NCBI GenBank assembly: GCA_035356615.1
Contig: DAOQSN010000033.1
Coordinates: 1 to 64,000, forward strand
Origin: JAKQDH01 sp029558835
Lineage (GTDB): Bacteria; Planctomycetota; Phycisphaerae; UBA1845
Length of the DNA: 64,000 nt
Reading direction: 5' to 3'
Position 1 is the stretch's first letter. Every line of letters begins with the position of its first letter. The notes below the pieces were generated by a model. The model had not been told where the DNA came from. It worked only from the letters and a program-made list of their open reading frames with translations, and made no database searches. Of this stretch, positions 17,555 through 24,984 are shown piece by piece. A program made the position numbers and the translations under genes.

Positions 17555-18309
17555 GGCCACCTCCCTGCCCGCCTGTTGGACGACCGACCCCTCCCGCGGA
17601 CAGCGCCGGCCACGGGACGTCGTTCGCTGCACTGACTGCCGGCAAGCATACGGCGGTGTTTCGCATCCGCAAGCATGCGGGACAGGTTTCGACGCGCACG
17701 CCTGCGCAGGCCGCGGCGCCGCTCCGCTCCCGGCCTCAGCGACGGCCGACCTCGGAGTCCGACCGTAGGCAACCGGGCACCCCAGAGCCCGAGCGGGAGC
17801 GAGTGGGCAGACCTCCCTCGGGCACACTCCAGCGGCGTCCCATGGTGGTGGCGGTGGACGGGAAGCCCCTGCGAACTACCTTGCCGATCCGGTGGGGCCG
17901 CAACCACGGTCGGGTCGCCGGAGGCTACTGCTTCCCCCCCGGCGAGCCGGGTACCCGGTACCAGTGCCTGTCGTTGCCCTCGGCTGGGGCAACGTCGCCC
18001 GTACATGTTTAGCGTCTTCGGCGTTGTGGGTGCCGTGCTTTCCCGCGACCGCAGTCGCGGGTAAGCATGCCTCTGCGGCCGCGCCCCATGCCCACCCCCG
18101 CCTGCGGCGGGGGTGGGCATGGCACCCACGCTAAACAGGTGCTGTCGCCCCGGGGCGTTCTTTCGCTGTCCCGCGGCCCGAGCTCAGGTGCACCTGCGTA
18201 TCGACCGATAACCCCCTAGCGGGCCGCAGGTTGTGACTTTCCTGGGGTGCCTTCTCCCTGGGGCGGGTTCTTGAACCCCAGCGAGGGCCGCGCAAGCAGG
18301 AGCAGGCCG
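17555..18309. other. Gene-free stretch with repeat B2
   Basis: The 755 bases between divergently transcribed genes contain the family B element at 18006-18140 and a family C-like end (GAGCCCGAGCGGGAGCGAG around 17788-17806). Long frames on both strands are high-GC shadows with no start signals. Confidence 0.5.
18006..18140 (+). repeat. Family B inverted-end repeat, copy B2
   Basis: A 135-base element bounded by TTTAGCGT and ACGCTAAA, with GTGGGTGCCGTGC/GCATGGCACCCAC just inside. It contains the CCGCGACCGCAGTCGCGG hairpin, GTAAGCATGCC, and CCCACCCCCGCCTGCGGCGG hairpin. It is the closest match to copy B1 and shows the clearest terminal inverted repeat (GTTTAGCGT/ACGCTAAAC). Confidence 0.75.
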
Positions 18310-19584
18310 ATGCGGATCGGAGTCGTTGCGGGAGGCTGGTGGCAGGCGGCCTGCGGGGCCCTCGGGTACGAGGCAGTGGACCTCCCCGCGGCCACGTCGG
18401 CCGGGGGCAACCCGTACTCGGCGGACGTGAGCGCGCGCCTCGGTTTGGGAAACGAGTTGGGTCGGCGGCTGGGAGAGGAGCGGCTCGGCCGGGTGCTGGA
18501 CAATGGGGGCGCCGGGCTGGCGTTCGTGCGGGAGGACGGCACGGGCGCCGGGAGCGTCAAGCTCGCCCACGAGCACGCTGGGGCGTTGTTGTGCAGCCAC
18601 TTCATCGACCCGCTGGTCACCGCGTTCCAGGGGATGCCCTGGCCGGTGGTCTGGCAATGCCTGCACAGCCGGCACTGGGTCAAGGCCGTTTGGGACAGGG
18701 CCCAGGCCCTGGAACTGGCGCGGTTCGGCATTCCGCAGGTACTGCACCTGCCCATGGCCGCCCCGGATCGGGCGTACTCGAGCGAGCCGGTGGACGCGGC
18801 CCGCTGCCGCCCCGTGGTTTCCTTCGTCGGGGGGCAAAACACCACCTACTTCGCCGCGCAGAATCGTGTCCCCACGCAGCACCTGCTGGCCGGCGTGCTG
18901 GCGCAGGCCGTGCGCGGGGACTTGCCGGACGTGAGCTTCTACGACATCTACCACGAGCTCTATCAGCTTGGCGAGCCCATACGCGGCGCCGACGACATGG
19001 AAACGCAGGTCCGCAAGACGCTGGCCTACTACAATGCCAAGCTGTTCTTCAACGCCGGCCTTTGCATCCGTAACCGCGACCGCTTCGTGATCTTCCTGCA
19101 GCGCCAACTGGGCGATGCTTTCGAGCTCATCGGCAAGCATTGGGACACGATGTACGGGCTGCCCACGGTCGCCCCCCTACCGACCTCCGATGCGTACTTT
19201 GACCATTTGCGTCACAGCGCCATCAACATCAACCTTGTCAACGGTAACGCGGAGACCGGGTTGAACATGCGGCATTTCGAGATCACGGCCACCGGCGGGT
19301 TCATGCTCTGTTATGATCAGCCGGAACTTGCCGACTGCTTTGAGGTCGCCAAGGAGTGCGAGGTGTTTCGCAACGAACGGGAGCTGCTTGAGAAGATACG
19401 ATATTACCTCGCGCACCCCGAGGAACGGGCGGCCATTGCGTATGCGGGGCAACAGCGGACGCTGCGTGACCATCTATACAGTCGGCGCCTGGCGACGCTC
19501 CTGAAGCAGCTCGACGCCGCCGAGCCCCCGGCCGCGGCGGCAACGGAGACGCCCAGCGGCGTTCCCGCCGTCGCCCGTGCCTGA
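18310..19584 (+). CDS. CgeB-like family 1 glycosyltransferase (copy 1)
   Basis: A 424-residue protein. The C-terminal half carries the pattern of the CgeB/Glyco_trans_1_2 group: GLNMRHFEITATGGFMLCYD, ADCFEVAKECEVFRNERELLEKIRYYLAHPEERAAIA, and a final HLYSRRLATLL. The N-terminal half has a Rossmann-like beginning (MRIGVVAGGWW). A glycan or glycoprotein role is likely. The ATG at 18310 has AGGAG about nine bases upstream; the open frame extends to 18247 but that start is weaker. The next gene is a paralog that shares the blocks LGDAFELIG, NAKLFFNA/NAKFVYNA and GGFML. The two are separated by a 275-base gap holding repeat A5. Confidence 0.78.
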   Translation: MRIGVVAGGWWQAACGALGYEAVDLPAATSAGGNPYSADVSARLGLGNELGRRLGEERLGRVLDNGGAGLAFVREDGTGAGSVKLAHEHAGALLCSHFIDPLVTAFQGMPWPVVWQCLHSRHWVKAVWDRAQALELARFGIPQVLHLPMAAPDRAYSSEPVDAARCRPVVSFVGGQNTTYFAAQNRVPTQHLLAGVLAQAVRGDLPDVSFYDIYHELYQLGEPIRGADDMETQVRKTLAYYNAKLFFNAGLCIRNRDRFVIFLQRQLGDAFELIGKHWDTMYGLPTVAPLPTSDAYFDHLRHSAININLVNGNAETGLNMRHFEITATGGFMLCYDQPELADCFEVAKECEVFRNERELLEKIRYYLAHPEERAAIAYAGQQRTLRDHLYSRRLATLLKQLDAAEPPAAAATETPSGVPAVARA

Positions 19585-19608
19585 GCAGGAGCACGCACCT
19601 GGGAAACC

Positions 19609-19800
19609 GGGAGGCTCGCATGCCTGAGCCTCGCCCGGGTGCCTGAGCCTCGCCCGGGTGGCATGCCCAAGCCCGCCGGGAGCGGGCGCCGGCATGGCGT
19701 CGCGGGCCGTGACTGTTAGGCCAGCGGAAGGCATGGCGGCGCTGCGCTTGGCCATGCCACCCCACATCATGGGGCCGTTTCCCCGGCAAGTGCAGCTACT
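19609..19800 (+). repeat. Family A inverted-end repeat, copy A5
   Basis: Core 19656-19762 runs from GGGTGGCATGCCCAAGC to GCTTGGCCATGCCACCC, a near-perfect inverted repeat. The right tail has GGCCGTTTCCCCGG and GTGCAGCTACTTGAG. To the left a 19-base unit (TGCCTGAGCCTCGCCCGGG) is repeated in tandem at about 19621-19658. It sits between the two paralogous glycosyltransferase genes. Confidence 0.75.
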
Positions 19801-19859
19801 TGAGAACCGAGGCTTCTGAGGTCGTTTCCTAGTCTCAACAAACCCAAGGAGTCGCCAGA

Positions 19860-21143
19860 GTGCGCCGCCCCATTCGTATCGCCACCACCCGTCAGCTTGA
19901 GTATTCGGTCCGCGCCGCCGGCTTCGAGACGTACCTGCTGCCGGACCTGCCGTCGCTCGATTTCAACCGGTCGCTGGAGCAGCGCCTGCGCGACGGGGCC
20001 GTCTATGAGCCGTTTCTGCGCAAGCACGACATCGACCTGGTGCTCGACTACGACACCAGCGCGCTCACCTTTGTCCCGTCGCCCACGCGCGTCGGTGAGT
20101 ACGCGCTGACGACGGCCGCGCTGGGCATTCCCTACGTCGCGTTCTACATAGACCTCATCACGGCCACCATGGCGCAGGTGAAGTGGGAACATCACTGGCA
20201 CCTGCTCGAGAACGCCACCTGGATCAAATGGATCACCGAACGGGTGCAGGCGGAAGAGCTTACCCGCATGGGCATCCCGAACATTATCAATCTGCCGATG
20301 GCCATGGCCGACGGTGAGTTCGACACCGGTCCCCTGCCGGAACCGGACCCGGGCCCGGCGGTGGCATTCATGGGACACCCCGCCTCGTCGTGGTTTCGGT
20401 CTTCCCAGTCGGTCCTGCCGGGGCAGTTGTTCGCCGGACTGCTGGCGGCGGGCGTGCGGGCGGACATGCCGGATGTGCCGTTCCACAAGATCTATTATGA
20501 TCTGTATCAACTCGGCGAACTGCCGCAGGCGACGGACCCGCCGGAGCTGCGCGCGCGCAAGGCGCTTCAGTACTTCAACGCCAAGTTCGTTTACAATGCC
20601 TACCTGGCCATCAAGCAACGGGACCGGTGGGCGCGCTACTTGCAGCTCAAGCTCGGCGACGCTTTTGAGCTGATCGGTGACTTCTGGCAGGAGAACTACG
20701 GACTCAAGCACACCCCCAAGATCTGCGACCAGCGGTTGCTGCACGAGCGCATGCGGCGCGTTCCCATCTGCCTGAACCTGCTCAAGGGCGGCCTGGAAAG
20801 CGGCATGAACCTGCGTCACCTCGAGATCACGGCCCACGGCGGTTTCATGCTGACGTACCCGAGCCTGGACCTGCCGCACTTCTTCGAAGTGGGCAAGGAG
20901 TGCGCCGTCTTCACCAACGAGCAGGAGCTCATGGAGACGATCGCATACTACCTGGAGCACGATCGGGAACGGCGCGAGATCGCGGCCGCCGGCCAGCGGC
21001 GAACACTGTCGGAACACCTGCTCAGTCACCGCGTCGTGCGGCTCGTCGAGATGCTGCAACAGGGCGGTGTCTTGCCCAAGGGCCTGCGCGCCGCGCCACC
21101 GGCGACGAGCACGCCGCAGTTGCAGGTGACGCTGACACAGTGA
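19860..21143 (+). CDS. CgeB-like family 1 glycosyltransferase (copy 2)
   Basis: A 427-residue paralog of the preceding gene. Shared blocks include KLGDAFELIGDFW, SGMNLRHLEITAHGGFML, FFEVGKECAVFTNEQELMETIAYYLEHDRERREIA and RRTLSEHLLSHRVVRL. The N-terminal half is more diverged (RIATTRQLEYSVRAAGFETYLLPDLP, DLVLDYDTSALTF). The GTG start at 19860 has AGGAG eight bases upstream. It probably acts with its neighbour on a cell-surface glycan. A strong terminator-like hairpin follows at 21155. Confidence 0.78.
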   Translation: MRRPIRIATTRQLEYSVRAAGFETYLLPDLPSLDFNRSLEQRLRDGAVYEPFLRKHDIDLVLDYDTSALTFVPSPTRVGEYALTTAALGIPYVAFYIDLITATMAQVKWEHHWHLLENATWIKWITERVQAEELTRMGIPNIINLPMAMADGEFDTGPLPEPDPGPAVAFMGHPASSWFRSSQSVLPGQLFAGLLAAGVRADMPDVPFHKIYYDLYQLGELPQATDPPELRARKALQYFNAKFVYNAYLAIKQRDRWARYLQLKLGDAFELIGDFWQENYGLKHTPKICDQRLLHERMRRVPICLNLLKGGLESGMNLRHLEITAHGGFMLTYPSLDLPHFFEVGKECAVFTNEQELMETIAYYLEHDRERREIAAAGQRRTLSEHLLSHRVVRLVEMLQQGGVLPKGLRAAPPATSTPQLQVTLTQ

Positions 21144-21154
21144 AGATAGCGAAG

Positions 21155-21196
21155 GGGGCGTCACCGTCGTCGCGAACGTCGGGACGCCCCGCTTTC
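21155..21196 (+). terminator. Terminator-like hairpin
   Basis: An eight-base stem, GGGGCGTC (21155-21162) with GACGCCCC (21183-21190), is followed by GCTTTCT. It lies 12 bases after the glycosyltransferase stop and between convergent genes, so it may end transcription from the plus strand. The T-run is short. Confidence 0.5.
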
Positions 21197-21269
21197 TGAA
21201 GATCGCGTTTCAAAACCGGCTTATACACCCACGCGCTGGGTCTCTCACGGGCAAGTTGCCCGTGCCACG

Positions 21270-22499
21270 CTACGGCCGCTCCAGCTCGGGCTCCTGGAAC
21301 GCACGCAGGCAGTAGCGACCGATGCACTGCAGAGCGTTGCCCAGGCCAGCATAGGCCGCGTCGTCGTATCCCGCCACGCCCGAACGCTCCTGAGCCGGCG
21401 GCCGCGGGCCCGCGTAGCCGATTCGCCGGGCCGGCGGACCGAAGCCGGGGCCGAAGCCGGGCTCGAAGCGGGCGCGTTCAGGCGAGAAGTCGGGCGGCAG
21501 GGGGCGACCGCAGCACGGACATGCCCGCTGCTCGCCGCCCCGTCTCTGCCCGCGAAGATCATCCCGACCGCCCTGCTCACGCATGATGCGCCGCCGGCCA
21601 TCGAAACCGGGGGCATCCATGTCCCGTGCGCGCTGGCGCTGGGGCCCGCCGCGTTCCCTTAAGACGGGTCGATCAGCCGGACGGCGACCCTCCTCCGGAG
21701 ACATCCCGCGCAGCGCACCTCGGCCGCGACCCGACCCATCTCCGGGCGGCAGCGCGTCGAAGGCACGCGGTCCTGGACCAAACCCCTGCCCGCGGTCGAA
21801 CCCTTGCCCACGACCGAACCCTTGCCCGCGACCGAACCCCGGTCCCATCGGGCCACCGTCGCGACCGGAACCGCGCCCGCGCCAGGCAGCGCGTGGGGCG
21901 TCGTCGAAGTCACGTTGTGGACCCGGAGCGGCGTCACGGAATGCGCGCTCCCTGGCCTGCGGGCGATCAAAGTCGTCTCGTGCCTGACGGCCCGGGCGGT
22001 TGTCGCCGTCACGGCCCGGCCGTCCGTCCTGCCAGTTGAGCACGCGATTCATGAAGTCGCGGAAACACTCCTCACGCTCGCGCAGGAACTCCTCACGACA
22101 ACGCAGGCACTGGGCCCGATAGCGGAGGCACTCTGCCTGGAAGCGCTGGCGATCGGGTACGCCGCGCAGACGGCCGTGCTGCGGGAACGGTCGGTCCTGC
22201 CCCACAGCCCGGCCCGGTCGGTCGGCGCGCGGCATGCCCCGGCGGTCACGTGGCGGGCCGTCCGCGGGGTGAGCGGCCGGGTCACGGTCGCGACGCTGCA
22301 TCCGGCGAGGACGAGCATCGTCCCGCACAGGGTTGTCCGTGCCATCCTGCATCCGGTCCATATCGTCGGGTGCCATGGCGGGTGGCCGCGGCGCGTCCGG
22401 AGGCACTGGCGGGGGTGGAAGCGGGGGACTATCCTGCGCCCAGGCCGCACCGACCAGAAGCAGGACCACGACAAGACCTGACATCCTGTAGTTGAACAT
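21270..22499 (-). CDS. Secreted Arg/Gly/Pro/Asp-rich low-complexity protein
   Basis: A 409-residue protein with a signal peptide (MSGLVVVLLLVGAAWAQ) and a mature region almost entirely of low complexity. First there is a proline run (PPLPPPPVPPDAPRPP), then Arg/Asp-rich sequence. A short helical block around residues 150-185 has cysteines spaced mostly seven apart (AECLRYRAQCLRCREEFLREREECF), and GFGRGQGFGRGQGF repeats follow. Near the C-terminus is a CPCCGRPLPPDF motif. The ATG at 22499 has AGGAG eight bases upstream. No family is recognised; it may be a structural or binding protein of the envelope. Confidence 0.65.
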   Translation of the reverse strand: MFNYRMSGLVVVLLLVGAAWAQDSPPLPPPPVPPDAPRPPAMAPDDMDRMQDGTDNPVRDDARPRRMQRRDRDPAAHPADGPPRDRRGMPRADRPGRAVGQDRPFPQHGRLRGVPDRQRFQAECLRYRAQCLRCREEFLREREECFRDFMNRVLNWQDGRPGRDGDNRPGRQARDDFDRPQARERAFRDAAPGPQRDFDDAPRAAWRGRGSGRDGGPMGPGFGRGQGFGRGQGFDRGQGFGPGPRAFDALPPGDGSGRGRGALRGMSPEEGRRPADRPVLRERGGPQRQRARDMDAPGFDGRRRIMREQGGRDDLRGQRRGGEQRACPCCGRPLPPDFSPERARFEPGFGPGFGPPARRIGYAGPRPPAQERSGVAGYDDAAYAGLGNALQCIGRYCLRAFQEPELERP

Positions 22500-22822
22500 C
22501 GCTGTAGCTCCTTCGTTTCCGAATGTACTCACTACCCCTGGGCGATCACACGCACTACGCACCGGGCGGGCTGACGTGGGCCCGCGTTGACCGAGCCCGC
22601 CACTGCTCCCGCCTGCCGGAGCGGATGATCGCTACGTAGGGCCTAACGCCCCTGCGGCCGGATTGTTGCAGCGGCCCATATTGGATACCTTGGCGGCCCA
22701 CCGGACGCTCGGCGAGTGGCGCGGTCTGCACGGCGGCAACGTCGCCGGCACCTTGTGTCTGGGGGGTGCCTGTGGAGTACCCCTGCCACGAAGCACCGCG
22801 TTCAAGAAGGGAGCGGTGGGGT
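22500..22822. other. Divergent intergenic region
   Basis: The 323 bases between the low-complexity protein and the FGGY kinase must hold the promoters of both. I see no clear operator, riboswitch-like fold or repeat in it. Confidence 0.4.
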
Positions 22823-24793
22823 ATGCGCAAGCAGTTCGTCATCGGCATCGACGTCGGCACGGGGAGTGCTCGGGCGGGTGTCTTCGACCTGAACGGCAGA
22901 GCGCGCGGTTACGGCGCGCAACCGATCCGCACCTGGCGACCGGCACCGGATTTCGTGGAGCAGTCGTCAGAGGACATCTGGCGCGCCTGTGGGCGTGCGG
23001 TCAAAGGCGCGCTGCGCGAGGCGGGCGTCGCGGGCGAGCGCATCGTCGGCATCTCGTTCGACGCGACGTGTTCGCTGGTGTGCCTCGACCAATGGTGCAA
23101 GCCGCTGTCGGTCTCGCCGACCGCGCGGAAGGAGCAGAACGTCATCGTCTGGATGGACCATCGGGCGGTGGGGCAGGCGGCGCGTATCAACGCCACGAGG
23201 CACAAGGTGCTGCGTTACGTCGGCGGGGTCATCTCGCCCGAGATGGAACCGCCGAAACTGCTATGGATGAAGGAGAACCTGCCGCGGACGTGGTCGCGGG
23301 CCGGGGGATTCTTCGACCTCGCGGACTTCCTCACTTTCCAGGCGACGGGCGCGGACGTGCGCTCCCTCTGCACGACGACGTGCAAATGGACCTATCAGGC
23401 GCATCTTGGCGGCAGGCAGTCGGCCAAGAGGCGCGGCGGCCACCCCCTCACCCTGCCCTCTCCCCCTGAGGGGGAGAGGGGTGTGAGCAGAATCTCCGCT
23501 GGAGGCGACGCGGGCGCGAGGACGGCAGCGCGGGTGCCATGCCCTCACCCGCCACAGGCGGGGGTGGGCATGTCGTCGAGAGTCAGAGAATGCTTACCCC
23601 CGACTGCTGTCGCGGGTAAGCATGGCCCCCCTGCCGGTGGCGTTCCGCCGACGGTGGGGCGGTGGGATGCCACGTTCTGGCACCAGATCGGCCTGGGGGA
23701 GTTGGCGGACGAAGGTTTCGCGCGTATCGGCGTCTGCGTCAGCCCGATGGGTACAGCGATCGGTGCCGGGCTGACGTCGGAGGCTGCCCGATCGTTGGGT
23801 CTGGCCGCCGGCACGGCCGTCGGCGTGGGCGCCATCGACGCGCATGCCGGCGGGCTGGGGCTCATCGGTGCCCCCGTGGACGGTGATACGTTCTCGCCGG
23901 ACACGGCACTGCGACGGCTGGCGCTGATCGGCGGGACGTCGAGTTGCCACATGGCCGTTTCACCGGAGGCCCGCTTCATTCCCGGCGTTTGGGGCCCCTA
24001 CTACTCCGCCATGGTGCCCGGCCTGTGGCTTACCGAAGGCGGGCAGTCGGCCACCGGAGCGCTGATCGACCATTGTATTAACAGTAGCGCCCATGCCGTC
24101 GCGTTGCAGCGGGAGGCCCGCGCTGCCGGCACGACCATCTACGGATTGCTCAATCGCCGACTGGCGGCCCTGGCCGAAGCTGAACGGGCGACTGCGCCGG
24201 CAGGCGGCGGCCGGCACGCTGCACTGGCTGACGGCGGACGGGTGACCGACGGCGCGCGCCTGGCCGCGTTGACCACGCGGCTGCATGTGCTGGGATACCA
24301 CCACGGCAATCGTTCACCGCGTGCCAACCCGCACGCCCGTGGCCTCACATCCGGCTCGACGCTCAACGATACGCCCGACGATCTCGCACGCTTGTACCTG
24401 GCGACGATTCAGGCCATCGCCTATGGCACGCGCCACATCATCGAGGAGATGAACCGCAAGGGCTACGCCATTGACACGGTGCTGGCCTGCGGCGGAGGGA
24501 CGCGAAACCCCGTCTTCTTGCAGCAGCACGCCGACATCACCGGCTGCCGCATCCACCTGCCGCAGGAGCCGGAGGCGGTGCTGCTGGGTACCGCGCTGCT
24601 GGCGGGCCTGGCCGCCGGGGCGCATCCAGACTGCCTGGCCGCCATGGCCGCCATGACCCGCACCGGCAAGACCATCGAGCCGCAAACGCAGGACCGCGCC
24701 TACCACGACGCCAAGTACCGCGTCTTCAAGCAGATGTACGCCGATCAATGTCGTTATGACGCACTGATGAGCGTCCCCGCGCCGGGTAGTTGA
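22823..24793 (+). CDS. FGGY-family sugar kinase with repeat-encoded insertion
   Basis: A 656-residue protein of the FGGY kinase family, most like the D-ribulose/ribulokinase branch, which phosphorylates ketopentoses. The first ATP-binding motif IGIDVGTGSARAGVF (residues 7-21), GISFDATCSLV, NVIVWMDHRA and CKWTYQAH are present, and the second domain has GVGAIDAHAGGLGLIG, ALIGGTSSCHMAV and ACGGGTRNPVFLQQHAD. Family members are usually about 500-550 residues. The excess includes about 82 residues (about 198-279) between YQAHLGG and RWDATFW, where homologs are nearly continuous. That stretch is two intergenic repeats read in frame. The ATG has GGGAG upstream. Whether the kinase still works depends on the insertion being tolerated. 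Confidence 0.82.
   Translation: MRKQFVIGIDVGTGSARAGVFDLNGRARGYGAQPIRTWRPAPDFVEQSSEDIWRACGRAVKGALREAGVAGERIVGISFDATCSLVCLDQWCKPLSVSPTARKEQNVIVWMDHRAVGQAARINATRHKVLRYVGGVISPEMEPPKLLWMKENLPRTWSRAGGFFDLADFLTFQATGADVRSLCTTTCKWTYQAHLGGRQSAKRRGGHPLTLPSPPEGERGVSRISAGGDAGARTAARVPCPHPPQAGVGMSSRVRECLPPTAVAGKHGPPAGGVPPTVGRWDATFWHQIGLGELADEGFARIGVCVSPMGTAIGAGLTSEAARSLGLAAGTAVGVGAIDAHAGGLGLIGAPVDGDTFSPDTALRRLALIGGTSSCHMAVSPEARFIPGVWGPYYSAMVPGLWLTEGGQSATGALIDHCINSSAHAVALQREARAAGTTIYGLLNRRLAALAEAERATAPAGGGRHAALADGGRVTDGARLAALTTRLHVLGYHHGNRSPRANPHARGLTSGSTLNDTPDDLARLYLATIQAIAYGTRHIIEEMNRKGYAIDTVLACGGGTRNPVFLQQHADITGCRIHLPQEPEAVLLGTALLAGLAAGAHPDCLAAMAAMTRTGKTIEPQTQDRAYHDAKYRVFKQMYADQCRYDALMSVPAPGS
23430..23659. 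repeat. Repeat insertion inside the FGGY kinase gene (family B3 plus a second repeat)
   Basis: Two repeats lie side by side within the open frame. The first (about 23441-23485) is CCCCCTCACCCTGCCC followed by CTCCCCCTGAGGGGGAG, the reverse of a sequence at 63932-63972. The second (23532-23630) is a family B element in inverted orientation: GGGTGCCATGCCC, CCCGCC/GGCGGG palindrome, then CTGTCGCGGGTAAGCATG. Together they give about 82 in-frame residues rich in Pro, Arg and Gly, such as HPPQAGVGM and TAVAGKHGPP. Confidence 0.75.
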
Positions 24794-24984
24794 CGGTCGC
24801 AACTGCCGTGGATTGCAGGCTCGCAATAACGTAAGCAGGAGCGTGAGCCCGGGGGTTGGGCAGGTGCAACTCTGCGCCCCCGGATCGCAAGCCGCATGCA
24901 GGATCAGCGCGCTGTGGGACCGGCGGCGCGTGCTGCCGCCTCCAACTGATACCGCTGTATGCCGCAGAGCCAGGTAGCTACCCG

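Noticed and set aside
19621..19658. Two 19-base direct repeats as a possible CRISPR seed
   Set aside because: They are directly adjacent with no spacer and belong to the family A5 flank.
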